Source of the DNA: Hirudinaria manillensis
Lineage: Eukaryota; Annelida; Clitellata; Hirudinida; Hirudinidae
NCBI GenBank assembly: GCA_034509925.1
Contig: CM067528.1
Span: 10,317,501 to 10,381,500 of the forward strand
Reading direction: 5' to 3'
DNA length: 64,000 nt
Shown here piece after piece: positions 38,256 to 50,354 of this stretch. The position numbers and the translations under genes were made by a program. The notes below the pieces were generated by a model that was given only the letters and a program-made list of their open reading frames with translations, was not told the DNA's origin and did no database searches. Every line of letters starts with the position of its first letter. Position 1 is the first letter of the stretch.

Positions 38256-41200
38256 TCACTCCACTCGGAAATCTTCTGCGTAATTTGCGTGCTGCTGGAA
38301 ACCTTCATGTTCACAGCTCAAATTCGAATGGAGTTCCCCTGAAAGCATCGACTGATGCCGATCTTTCTCGTCAGATACGACCATGCTCAGTGGAGAAGCC
38401 ATTGCATCGTAATCGACTATGTCTGCCAGATCGGCCTGCCGATTGATGGGGGGTGATTTCGTCGTAGGCACAAAAGTTTCAAACGGTGGGAGCTGCTTCA
38501 AGTCGACCTGATCGGACGAACTGCCAGACGATGATGAATTTGCATCCCTAGGTTTTTCGTAAAACGGGCCTCTTTGGTTTGTAGGGGACAGGCTGTTTGC
38601 ATCGATCATTCTCGGTTCGCTGAGGAAGTTTCCGTTATCGGATTGAAGCTGGTACAAGCTCTTGCAATCAAGGTCTGAGCTTTCCAGCGAGCTGGTAGCC
38701 ATCATGGAAGTAAAAGAAGAATTTGGGGCGTAGTAGGCAGAGTGAAGGGACTGATCAGGAGACAAGGAAAGGGTAGGAAGTTGGGCAGAGTTTCCTTCGC
38801 CTTCGTCGATGGTATCATCGAGTCTCTTAATGGGAGCCACAATTGCTGTGGGCAAAAGGAGATGTTGATGATGATGATGGTGGTGATGATGATGTGAGTA
38901 AAAGGGACTGTACTGATGATGATAGGCTTGGCTGACTTGATGCTGGTATTGTCGTGACTCGATGTGGTTGTCATAGGAGCATGATTGCTGAATCAGACCC
39001 TGGTTTGCATAGTTGCGTGTGTAGCGAGTTTCATTCAAGCAATTCGTTGCATAATGTTGTTGTTGCTGTTGTTGCTCTGCATCGTGTTGCCAACGGCCTC
39101 CAATTTCAAGCGGCAATAGTGCATCCGAGTTCTAGAATAAGCGGAACCAACTTTAGAATAGAATTTAAAATTGCTTTCTTACATGTTAAATGACCAAACT
39201 AGTTAAAACGAAATTGACTAGACGTCATCCAAACCTTTGAGAAGCGGGACGATTCGGCAGCGCAGGAAGGAAAAAATTTCGTTTCGTCTCTTTCACCGTC
39301 GCCCTTGGACGTTATTTGGTCGTTGTAGATGGAAGAGGCAGGCATTGACACTTCTCCAAATTTGAAATTTTCGGTCATTCTGCAATTGGACATTTTCAAA
39401 TCTTGCGATCTACCATTTCGCTCAGAGAACTCGGAACAGGACTGGCCAGAGTTCATGTTATCAGAGTCTAAACTCTGAGGCATGCCCGAGCTAAAATTCA
39501 TAAATTTTCCTGAGCTTTTCTCAAAGTTTTCACTGTTGGACTGTGTGAGAGGAAGGATGAGCGTTGGTATCTCACTATTTCTTGAGTTGGTGAACGCTGA
39601 CAAGTTTTTTTGAGTTATGCTCAAGTGCAGGGGTCTGAGTTGTGCATATGTGAGATGTTCGTCTCTGAACATACCAACTGCATCGTCTGTCTGACAATCT
39701 TCGGGAAAAGTCTGTCTGGAAGTCAAGTTATGATGGACAGTTTTGTACGCAGCGAATTCTCCACTTTGATTAGAATGGACATCGCACGACACGTTGTAGC
39801 TGGATGCAAACGAAAACACATCATTCTCCACTTTGACTATGCAATCGTTTCCCTCCTCGAGTAGGTTCTTCTGATTAAAAAACTCCTTCGAAGGCACCGG
39901 TGACAAAGCGGTCTTTTCCAGGTGATTTTTGGACTGTAAAACCGCTGGGTTGCCTTTTTTCTTCGCACCTCCATTCAACTTGCGAGGATTTGATTGGTTT
40001 TTTCGCGTCTGCTTAGACGACGACTGAGGACACGACAGGGAGTTCTTGGAGTTCGATGTCAAACAAGACTTCGCTCCCTCAGTTCTTAAGCTGTCGAGTG
40101 CCTTTCCACAAGTTCTGCTGCGATTTTCATGATGCCAGAGACACTCGCTCGTCTTGAAGGCTTTGCGACATCTTTGACAGGAATAGGGGCGCTGGTCGGA
40201 ATGGATACGTTCGTGGGCTCTAACTGCCGTCGAATCTTTGAACCTCTTGCCGCAGAAGCGACACTCTTCCTTTGCTTCGGTCGAGTGCTTAAACAAGAGA
40301 TGTTTCTTGAGATGGTACCTTTCTTTGAAACCGATGCTGCATAGTTCACAGACGTAAGGACGCTCGTCTGAGTGCGTGCGTACGTGATTCTTGTAGTTGG
40401 AACTCTGTGTAAACGTCTTGGAGCAGTAAGCACACGTCCACACTTGGGCAGGCTGACTTAACTGGGCGGAATGTTGAAGAGACGAAAACGATTGACTGAC
40501 TTTCTGATAGCGTTGATAAGCTGGATGATTACTGCCCAGACCTCTGGCGCTGGGGTTGTTGGCGCATCTAGTCGCCCCTGCGCACGAAACCAAGTTGGAA
40601 GAACCCTGTTCTGCATAGTGAGGACATTCGTTGTAACTGTTGTAACAGGCAGAACTGTAACAGCTCGTCTGGCCTCCTGGAAGCGCCAAGAAATGATATT
40701 TAGTCGAAAGATTTCTAAAATTGTCGAGTGCCAAACCGTTCTCTTCTTCCGACGGCAAGTGAGCCTCCACTGGAAGAGAGTGCCTGAAGTTTGACTGCTG
40801 GTTCAGACCAAATGCATTCGATCCGTAACTTTGGGCCGGCGGGAAATGCTGCGGCTGATGATTAAAAGATTGTGGCAGCATCTTGGGAGGAGACAGGAAC
40901 TGGTAATGACACTGACTTCTTGCTTTCTCCATTGTCTGGTGTCGAGTGGCGAAGAAACCAGAAGATCGCTTCTGAATCAATTGATGCTTTTTGAAACTTT
41001 GCCCAGGAAAGCGACCCGTTTGTTGTGTCTGATTGCTGCGAGTGACCACCTGGTGCTCTTGGCTATAGCAATCCGAGCGAAAGTGGCGTTCGAACTTTTT
41101 GTAGCTCATTGGATTGTCACATTTGAAGTTCAAGGACGTCGATATATCCTTATGCAGAGCGAGATGCATTTGAAGGTACTTCTCCGTGGAATACTTCTTC

Positions 41201-41547
41201 TGACATATCGTGCAGGAAAACAGGCTCTCTGCTGAAGTCTTTGACATTGCCACTGACTCTTCCACAAAGGCCTGTGCTGACGTCATCGCCGACGAAGAGC
41301 TCTGTTGAAGCCGATGATGTTGATGGTGATGATGACCTAACGGCGATGACGATGATGATGATAGTAATGAATATGTCGGTGATGACGAAGCTATTGGTGA
41401 TAATGACGAAGATGATGATGATGACGATGACGCTTGAGGAAAACTCTCAAGGATTGTAGAAAGAGAAGAATTCGAGAACAATTGAGATGACGACGACAAC
41501 GAAGATGAGATTACTGGAGTGGACAGAGAAATTTCTGCTGTGGCCAT
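38256..41547 (-). CDS. C2H2 zinc-finger protein, probable transcription factor
   Basis: Two coding exons on minus, 41547-39235 and 39131-38256, joined in phase 0, give 1062 residues. The first ~90 residues are almost all Ser with a His run, encoded by TCA/TCG/CAT-like repeats. One C2H2 finger lies at about 112-132 (CTICQKKYSTEKYLQMHLALH). A degenerate second follows. A cluster of three C2H2 fingers lies at about 372-392, 400-421 and 429-449, with a fourth finger of HC type at 457-480 (CQRCRKAFKTSECLWHH). The linkers SDERPY and SDQRPY are variants of the usual TGEKPY linker. The C-terminal half is Ser/Asn-rich, with Gln and His runs at the start of exon 2. The family is clear. I do not recognise a named orthologue. 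Confidence 0.9.
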
Positions 41548-44500
41548 TCCTTACGGAGAAGAGATGGTAAGAAAATGGCAACGTACTGATGATTATATTT
41601 TCCAGTCTGGTAGACAAATTATGCGGTTAGTAATCATCAGTTGTTCCAGTTCATGGGCTATTTACTATCTTTGGTCCGAGACTAACCGGAAATCGATCTT
41701 CACGTGACTTCCGAGCAGACGTGATTCATCAGAGGCGAGTTATGTATCTCGAATGTTGTTGTTGTTGCTGCTGTTCTTGATTGAATATTGCCATTGATTG
41801 AAGGACATTGAGACAGCCAGAAAGTTGATCATTCTACGGATATGAAGGGAATTACTTTACTTTAGCAGACAATTTGGCCATTTGAATTCTTCGCTTTTAG
41901 CCCTTGTTGAAGCTGAAAATAATTACGATATTGCGAAAATGTAATATTTATTTTTCAATTATTATATATGAATGACGAGAAATAATGATCTATACGAATT
42001 CTATTCAGATTAGCAACCAATTAATTAGTACAAAATATGCATAAATTATATTTCCAATATCGTTTTGTTTTTAACCATGTAATTTGAAGGTTATACTCCG
42101 AAAAGTAACCCACTTTCAGTGTGTTATAATCGTGTGCGTTTTGTACACCTTAATACGGTAATTAGTCACCTTCCTTCGATACAAAATCAATTTAATAAAT
42201 CACCAAGATTTTAATCTTGGATTTGGATCGATATCTTCAGAGCCATAAAAAAAATTAAACTTAATTTCATTTTTAAACGACAGGTATAAACAAACTTCGA
42301 TGTTTCACGCAAATTTAAAAATAAACTCAATAAGAATATTTCTAAAAATATAAATTTAGTACCTTCCAGCTTTTGGCTTGTCTATAAAATGCTGATAAAG
42401 ATAAACAAAGTTTCTTTCGGGGAAATTAAAATGTAACAATAGCACAGTTTCTAACCAATTGCTAACAGAACTTTGTAAGAGCGGCACGGAATGTCGAGGG
42501 AGATTGAGATATAAGGGACGATTAACATTACCATTAAAATTGATAATTGTGATAATAATAAATCCAATTAGAGTCCGGATTTTTAATTTTGCACGACGAG
42601 GACTAATGAAGATGTATCAGTGATCGACTCCATTATCAAGAACGACACTATCACATTATCTCCGATAATACGCTCGCCTCTTCGGCTTACTTTTCAAACG
42701 AATTTTTTTTTCAGATAATCAATTTATCTTCGAATTTCATTTTGACAGACATTCGGCTAAATGGTTAAATGGCAGGAAATATTATGAAACTGGTTGTTAA
42801 TGTATAAAGAGAGATTTGACAGATGAAATTTGGATCTTTACAGCAAGAGTATTATATAATTTTACAATTTTACTACCAGCTAGGGTTTACAAACATTAAA
42901 AATTGTGAAACGTTGTCTCACATTCTCGGAAAATCTGATCTGAATTTTAAAGACCGAAGACTCTCAATATTCGGAAGCTATCTCTCAACACTTATTGGTT
43001 ACTCCTTTGTTTAAAACTTTCGTCGATCTTTAAAAAATATTTTAATCCCACGAAAGCGGTATTATTATGAATAATATTAATATTATTTTCAGCTTAAGCA
43101 TTTAATGAAATTGAGGAAAAGATTTTTAGCAAATTGATCTTTCCTAATGCAACAAAAAGGTCCATGAATCGTGAACATTTTTAGATCATCGGAAGTGATT
43201 CAGAGACGAATCAGTTTATCGATTAGACTGAAATCATATAGTCACAACGAAATTAAGAATTATGTATTTATTTTAAGGTGTACTAAATGACAAGGGTACT
43301 GATACCAGGGTTCTAATGAGTACGAAGTAGTACTTTACTCGAGCTTCAAGCTTAAGTCTAATAATCGTCTTTAGGACAAATATAATATAATATAAAACAT
43401 AATGCAAAATTTAATTAAATATAATTCAATTATTTCATAAACATTTATCAATTTATAGACATCTTGTTTTCAATTCAAAAGGTAATTTAAAGTTTGAACA
43501 AACCTTTTCAACTCAAGGCCCTCAGAAAACTGACCACTGATTTCTGTTAGCAACAAGTTAAACATTATTCAACATTTACTGGTGATATTTTAACAAAACC
43601 AAATGAGATGTGCCAAACATCTCCGATATTCATTCGGGTTTCTCTCTTGAAAACCGAAGTAATGTTAATACAGGTGCAATTAATAAACTAGTTGTCACAC
43701 TCCAGAACATAATATCTCCTGGAAAAGTCGTTACAACTTCTTTATATAAACGTGTCTCATCAATCACAAGAAACAAGAGCACAGGAAGAGGCGTAGTTAT
43801 TTCTATCGCAACTATTACCACCAACCCTTTCCAATATCATAATCTTTAAGAAATGGTTATCGAGATTCCTTAGTCGATGTTTAGACTCGGCCAAGTCCCT
43901 TGGTATAAATCTAGTTCATAATCTACTCACATCTTCATCATCTACGTTGCAATCATCTTCGTTGTCATCATCGATGGCATCGCAACCATCATCATCATCA
44001 TCAACGTTAGGACAAAAGCTGCAGCAGTAGCTGCAGTTGCAGTGCCTACAGGTGAGCGGCGTCTCACCTGACGTGGAAAGCAATCTAGGTGACGAGAAAA
44101 GGTGGATGCGCTGGAAGAGTCCATTCACGAGGGTGGAACGGCTTGTACCGTTTTAGAAGGCAATTTATTGGTGCATTATCGTCACCATCGACGTTATTAC
44201 TATCACTTCCTATTGTTCCTACTTTGTGGCATCATCAGAATTTCATATCGAACGATTGCGCTGATCGCAAAAGAGTGCAATTGAAAGAAAAATTTTGCTT
44301 TTAACACCGTTACCACTGAGATCTTTGTGCTAAGAGATCAATTCTTATGTTAGAATTAAGCAAACATTACGGCAGAGTGTGACGCCAGCGCAAAATAGTC
44401 CCTGAAAGGAATGTAAAGCATGATTTTGTGATTGTAAAATGTATGTATATCAAGCTAGATTTATTTTATCATTTCATAATTTAAATGGAACGTCATTATT

Positions 44501-44940
44501 TTCATTAAAATTTCAAATATTTTTGAAAAGACCGAAAGACCTGCTTTACTCCAAGATAATATCACCAGCAGGAGTAACATGACAAACGCAGAATAACTCA
44601 AAATTCTACAATTTCACTATCCAATCGTATGAGAACAAATTTAAAAAAAAAAACGAAAGAATAGTTTGATATTATCTTGTAAAACAGAAAAAGCGCTCAA
44701 AACAAAGTCTACAAGCACCAATTCTGTCCTAAATGTTTCTGAGTCCAGTCAGCAAACCATGATTCTAAAAGCATTGCAATCCTCACGATATTATGCTAAT
44801 ATAGAACAAACTCTGATAAATCTGCAGAAGGTCAATAATTACTAATTCGCTCAATAACATCAACAAAAAGTATTTTTTTCTAAAAACAAAAAAGACGATG
44901 ATGCTAAAGGGGGGAGTTGACTTCAACAATTAGCCAAATA
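41548..44940. other. AT-rich intergenic region upstream of the zinc-finger gene
   Basis: No confident gene. It probably includes the zinc-finger promoter near 41,550-42,000. The one feature of interest is the Cys-rich open frame at 43919-44128, listed separately. From about 44,720 the sequence is also found at about 52,560, because the SLC6 tandem duplication includes 3' flank. Confidence 0.6.
43919..44128 (-). CDS. Possible Cys-rich exon, unassigned
   Basis: On the minus strand an ATG opens a frame with CRHCNCSYCCSFCPNV followed by an Asp-rich stretch. The frame runs into GTGAGT just after GAT GAA GAT, which is a good splice donor. A possible acceptor (TTCTTAAAG) lies near 43853, but the frame after it closes quickly (ending CALVSCD). 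Dense cysteines and a strong donor are unusual for random AT-rich DNA. The Asp stretch is, however, a GAT repeat, and no homologue comes to mind. Coding status is uncertain. Confidence 0.3.
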
Positions 44941-47900
44941 TTATGCTTTGTTCCTCCTCAGGGGTTCATCCACATCGTCTGGTCTGCAAATCTTTTTTAT
45001 CCTCTGAAATGAATGTCCACGTTAAGCATTTTCGTCATAAAATTCTCTCTTGGTCAGAAATATGAAAGCACAAAAGCATAACAAAGGAATAATTAACTTA
45101 ATGTTATCACCTTTTCTTGGGATCAATCTCAGATACTACTCTAAAGAAGTATTGTTTCAAGACATAGTAGTGCGTAGTTACTTCAGCTCACCTCTTTGAA
45201 TGTGCCCTTGCTTTTGATAAAGCTGTACAATGCATAGATCGGAATAGGAAGCAGTGATGTCAAGGTCATTATCCAGCCAATCATCTGACCCCACCAGGGG
45301 TAAACGTAATCCATGTACGTAGGTGGCGTATAATTCAACACGTGATATACAAAAGTGCCCTGTAAGAGGTAAACAATATTTTTTTAGCTAATCATATTAA
45401 TTACTAATTCCTAATATAATTGGTAAAGTTGAATACTCCCAAATGATTAAAGAATTTAAAAGTACAAGTATAATTGGATATTAAAAGACGGATACAGATT
45501 AATACTATTATTTTAGAATAGTGGATGGAATTTAGTAATTTTTGGTCTAGTTTGTTTTATAAATTAACAATAATATTTTTTAATTTAAAAACTCTATGGC
45601 AGTTTGAAACCAAAGGTCAGAACCATCGCAAGAGAGAACTAATTTCTAACGATGCAGACTAAAGGGGTCGCATAGTTCCAGCAGATTTTCCACCAGAATC
45701 CAGGATAATAGCCCAGCATATCTTTTAGGGCCAAATAGAACCTGTTTGTACCTGATTTTGTAGGCCATAAGAATCATGAATTACCGTATAAATTATTAAA
45801 TATATTCTTTTGAATATAAATAGAGTTAATAAAGGATGATCGGAACTCACCGTAACTCCAAGAGATGGCGATGCACTCGAAAAATATCAAAAAAAGAAGA
45901 ACGGTCCCACTTGCAGAATAGAAATTAAATAATTCGAAGACGTAGATTCCACCCTGGAATTTTGAAGCTGATTAGTTTAATTTAATTAAACAAGTGAAAG
46001 ATAAATTTGCGATTTATGCAATTTATGTGAGGAAATTCAACATTATAAACATCAAAATGAATATTTGTTTATCTAAAGCTATCACACTCAAATTTCAGAT
46101 AACATTTTGCTTCACAGCTGTCAAATTAACAATCGCAAAAACATATTAGAAGAAATAGAAACAAATAACAACACTTTACTTGGGTGACCATGGACAACCC
46201 CACGAGGTAGGAAAGGATGCAGATGACCAGGACGAATACTTCCTTTCTCTTCCTCAGGACTCGAGGCCATTCGTCTACAATGGCTGTTACAAATCCTTCA
46301 ATAGTGCAGAACTAAAATTAAATAAATGGTTAGTATTTAATCGTTTATTGTTCATTTATATTTATTTATATCCTATATTTCGTCAAAGTTACAAAAAGCA
46401 AAAATGCTTCGAGGAGTGCTGATTACCTACACAGACATGCTTAAAGCAGGTCTAGTAATTAGTTAGTTATCAATAATAAACTTTTGAAGAGCTTAACCTG
46501 CGCATATTAAGCCTTCAATGGTCTTCAACTTATAAGCTAAATTAAATAACGATTTAAAAGAAAATGTCGTCCGCGGGATATTTGAAACTGATATTCCCGC
46601 AATATTATATTTTATTAAATTACATAAATGTTATATAAATGTATTATACATATTATTACTTGGCTGTCGAGTCCAACAAAGAAGAGCATGAGGAAGAATA
46701 GGACGGACCAAAATGATGACCCAGGCAGCATAGAAACTGCAGATGGGTAAACCAGGAAGGCCAGACCTGGCCCTAATACAATAATTTTGTAAAAGCAATT
46801 GATCAAGGCTTAAATTCTTGTTTTTAGTATGGAATTAGTAATAACAATAACTCTAATTAGTAATAATAACAACAATAATAATAATAAGTTATCAATATGC
46901 AACAACGTTATTTGCATTTTAAAAAACGCTCTACAAATACGCTCCAAATTCCACCTGATTTCGCCACCTCAGATATGTCTTTGCCCTGTTCCTGTGCCAT
47001 GAAACCAATAACAGAGAAAATGACAAAACCAGAGACTAAACTCGTTCCGCTATTGATGCCTGATATGATCAAGGCATCCCTACAAATAAAATTTTATATG
47101 GTGAAACAACCAAAAGGTATAACAAAAGTTTTACTTGAGAACGTTGTTGTGGTATTTGTTGTAGCTACCCAAAGCAATTTGTGCACCCAAAACGAGACCG
47201 TAAGAGAAGAAAATCTGAGTCACAGCGTCAATCCATACCCCGGACTCCGCTAGTTTGTGGAAGTTTGGTTTGAGGTAGTAAATTATCCCTTGTTTGGCCC
47301 CGGGCAGAGTAAGACCCCTAACGAGTAAGATGAAGAGAAGAACATACGGAAACATAGATGTGAACCAAGTCACCTGGAATAGATGGAATACTATAGAGGT
47401 CGGAACTTAATTGACAACTAATTTAATTAAATAAGTCGTGAGCAAACTTAATTAAGCATAATTTTTATATTTTCAACATACCTTTCCAGTCCACCTAACT
47501 CCTTTCCAGATGCAAAAATAGCAGACCACCCACGCTAAAAAGAGGGTCAAGGCCAGTGGCCACCTGATTTGTCCCGGTTCATGAAGACCGCCGGAGAGTT
47601 GCAAAACTTCTAATCTGTAAAAAAAAAGTCATTGAGATGAACAATAGAGTTAATTTTTACTGTAATATTTTTTCATATTATTATTTTATTTAATTTCATA
47701 ACATATTATTCTATTAATGGATTACTAATAGTTATGCATAATACCATTTTGTTTATATAAAATTTGAAACGGCAAACTCACTCCCAGAATTCTTTCACTG
47801 GTGAAGTGTGATTTTCAGGCAGGTAACCTTTCGACATTATAAAAGCAAGCGTGTTCACCCGACCAGGTACGTGGTCGGATACACATCTTTTGGTGTTCCA

Positions 47901-50354
47901 GGCATTGGTGCATGTGGACCAGGGCAAAACCTGATTGAAGGATTGACCCAAGTAGTAGAGTGCCCAGGACAGTACCACGATATAGTAAATGTTTAGCCAG
48001 CCCGCTGTAATTAGGGCACCGTACCCAACGCCTAAACAATGAAATTTAATCAATTTTATTAATTATTTATTTAATAATTTTTAAAAAAATTAATTAATTA
48101 ATTATAATTAATAATAAATTTATCCTGGCAATGGAAATTGAATCGTATAAGAAATGTTTATTCATCATTTTGCTATCGAAACAGCTTTATTTCCGTAGTC
48201 GCCAACGACTATTTACGACTGGTCAAATAATATTGGGCTTCCAAATTTATAATCGCTTAATTAAATAAAAAAATACATATACAATCAAACATACATAAAT
48301 TCTAGTAAAGAGACAAAAGACTCACAGACGCACCTTTAAAAGCTGGACATATCTTCCACACACCAAGACCACCAACGCTGAGGTACTGACCCAAACTCAG
48401 TTCCAAAAAGAAAGTCGGTATGCCGGCAAATACCAAACTGATCAGGTATGGTATAAGGAAAGCACCTAATACATTGTTTAACATTAGTACTGTTATTAAT
48501 ATTATTATTATTATTAACATTGTTGTTGTTGTTACTAATATATTAATTTATATTATATTGAGTTCTATTGTGATATAAATTTAATTCGAAATGTGTTTGT
48601 GATCTAAAGGTTATTATTATTAATATAAATTATTATCTCAACTTATTGCAAAAACATATATTTATCTGCTTTCAATTTAAATCCTCTCCTTTTACTTGTT
48701 TTCTCTCTTTTAAACTTAAGAACTTTGGTCTTTCTTTAAAAAAACACATAAAAATAATCATTTCTGCTTGAAATATTTCATGTATTTCTGAGAAAACCAA
48801 TTTAATGAATTTAATAAATTACCTATTTTTTTCAAATCGTTATTTAAGCAAATTCCGGTCAATTTGGATCAGCATGATTCTCCAATTTCTTATCTTCCTC
48901 AAGTTATTGGGGCATTAATGTTGACATTTTAGTTTTACAGTAAATGAATTTACAAATAAAATTATGAAATATCATAAAAACATACTCACACAATTGCATT
49001 GGTCGATAATTTTATGATATTACAATTAAGGCGATAATCGATATGATGTGAAACGCTAACCATTATTATTATTTTTTTTTTTATATTATTGTATATACTA
49101 TTATATTATGATTATTGGTTATTACATTATTATACTATTATTATTGGTCAGCTGCTTATAATTTTATTGATTAGGTTAATTACGAATTTAATTCATTAAC
49201 GATATAACCGGTCTTAAATGCTACATCTGAATTGCATCATTGATTTTTTGCGACCACGACAAACCCATCCACCGTCTTTTTCTGCACACTCACCCCCTCC
49301 ATTTTTGTAGCACAAGTATGGAAAGCGCCAGACGTTCCCAAGTCCGACGCTGTAACCTATGCAAGAGAAGATAAAGTCCATCTTTTTGGACCACGCTTCT
49401 CTGACTGGTACCGCTGAGTTTGGAGCTGGAGAGTTTGGAGATTCATTGTAAATTTTGGCTAACATTTAATAATCGACAATAATAATAACAACTTTAACTA
49501 ATAATTACGATATAAATTTAACTCGATTTGTGTCTGAACACTTAAAAAAAGTCATTTTTATTATCGTGTTATAATTGTAAGATCAGGTTTGTTTGGAGTG
49601 TATGGAAAGGCAAACGTATTTTTATTTTGGACCGAAGTGAATTAATCCTTACAAACTAAAAATGCCACCTAACCATCTTCTTTCACTTCCAATCCTTCAA
49701 TCATTTTATCAGGAACCTCCTCCGCTGTCAGTCCAACTTTTAATTCTTCACTGAAATTTCAACTTCAATTTAAGCTCTAAAATGTTTTTTAATATATTAA
49801 AAATAAGTTAATTAATAATTTATTACTAAAAAATTTTAAATAATAAAATTTCGGTGTAATAAAAAATATGCAACTAATAACACAAATTATAATATTCATA
49901 AGAATAATAATTTTATTTGTATTTTAATTAAATTTATTTATTGCAATTAGTTTTTAATTAATGTATTATCATAATAAGTTTAATAATTTATTAATATTAA
50001 AATATTAAATCATTTAAATACATTTATCGAATTATTAAAAGCGACTCAAGTCGAAACAGCAGAAAGGGCAGACTTAACCTAAATGGCATTTTAACGATTA
50101 CATTTTAAATAAAAGCCAATTTTAAGGTCATGAGTGCAGTGCTGGGGTTATTGGTATTTCAGTGTAAATAATAATAAAATTAATTTATTTATGACTTATT
50201 TTTAAACAGATTTTTGTCAACAGATATTGTCAGTGTTTTAACTCAGAAGTTGACTTAGTAAAACGTTGTCTGTATGAACCTACAAAGCAAAACACAACAA
50301 CATACAATTTACAATTCTCCCATACTTGTTTCTATCTCCAGCCAGCTCGGTCAT
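44941..50354 (-). CDS. SLC6 neurotransmitter transporter, GABA-transporter-like, copy A
   Basis: A Na+/Cl- coupled transporter, closest to the GAT (SLC6A1) group. Fourteen exons on minus: 50354-50326, 49750-49674, 49425-49294, 48465-48334, 48031-47782, 47614-47482, 47373-47135, 47079-46955, 46772-46660, 46311-46180, 45953-45851, 45751-45651, 45359-45192, 45003-44941. All phases close and give 598 residues. TM1 reads [15 protein letters not shown]; Gly replaces the Asp of amine transporters, which points to an amino-acid-like substrate. TM3 has [15 protein letters not shown], with the Tyr that contacts GABA in GAT1. EL2 has an NHT glycosylation site. TM6 has [19 protein letters not shown]8 has [14 protein letters not shown]. 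The C-terminus ends RRNKA. The substrate is inferred, not proven. Confidence 0.95.

Noticed and set aside
40831..41235. Plus-strand open frames opposite the zinc-finger exon
   Set aside because: Antisense shadows of the minus-strand zinc-finger coding exon with no domain content.
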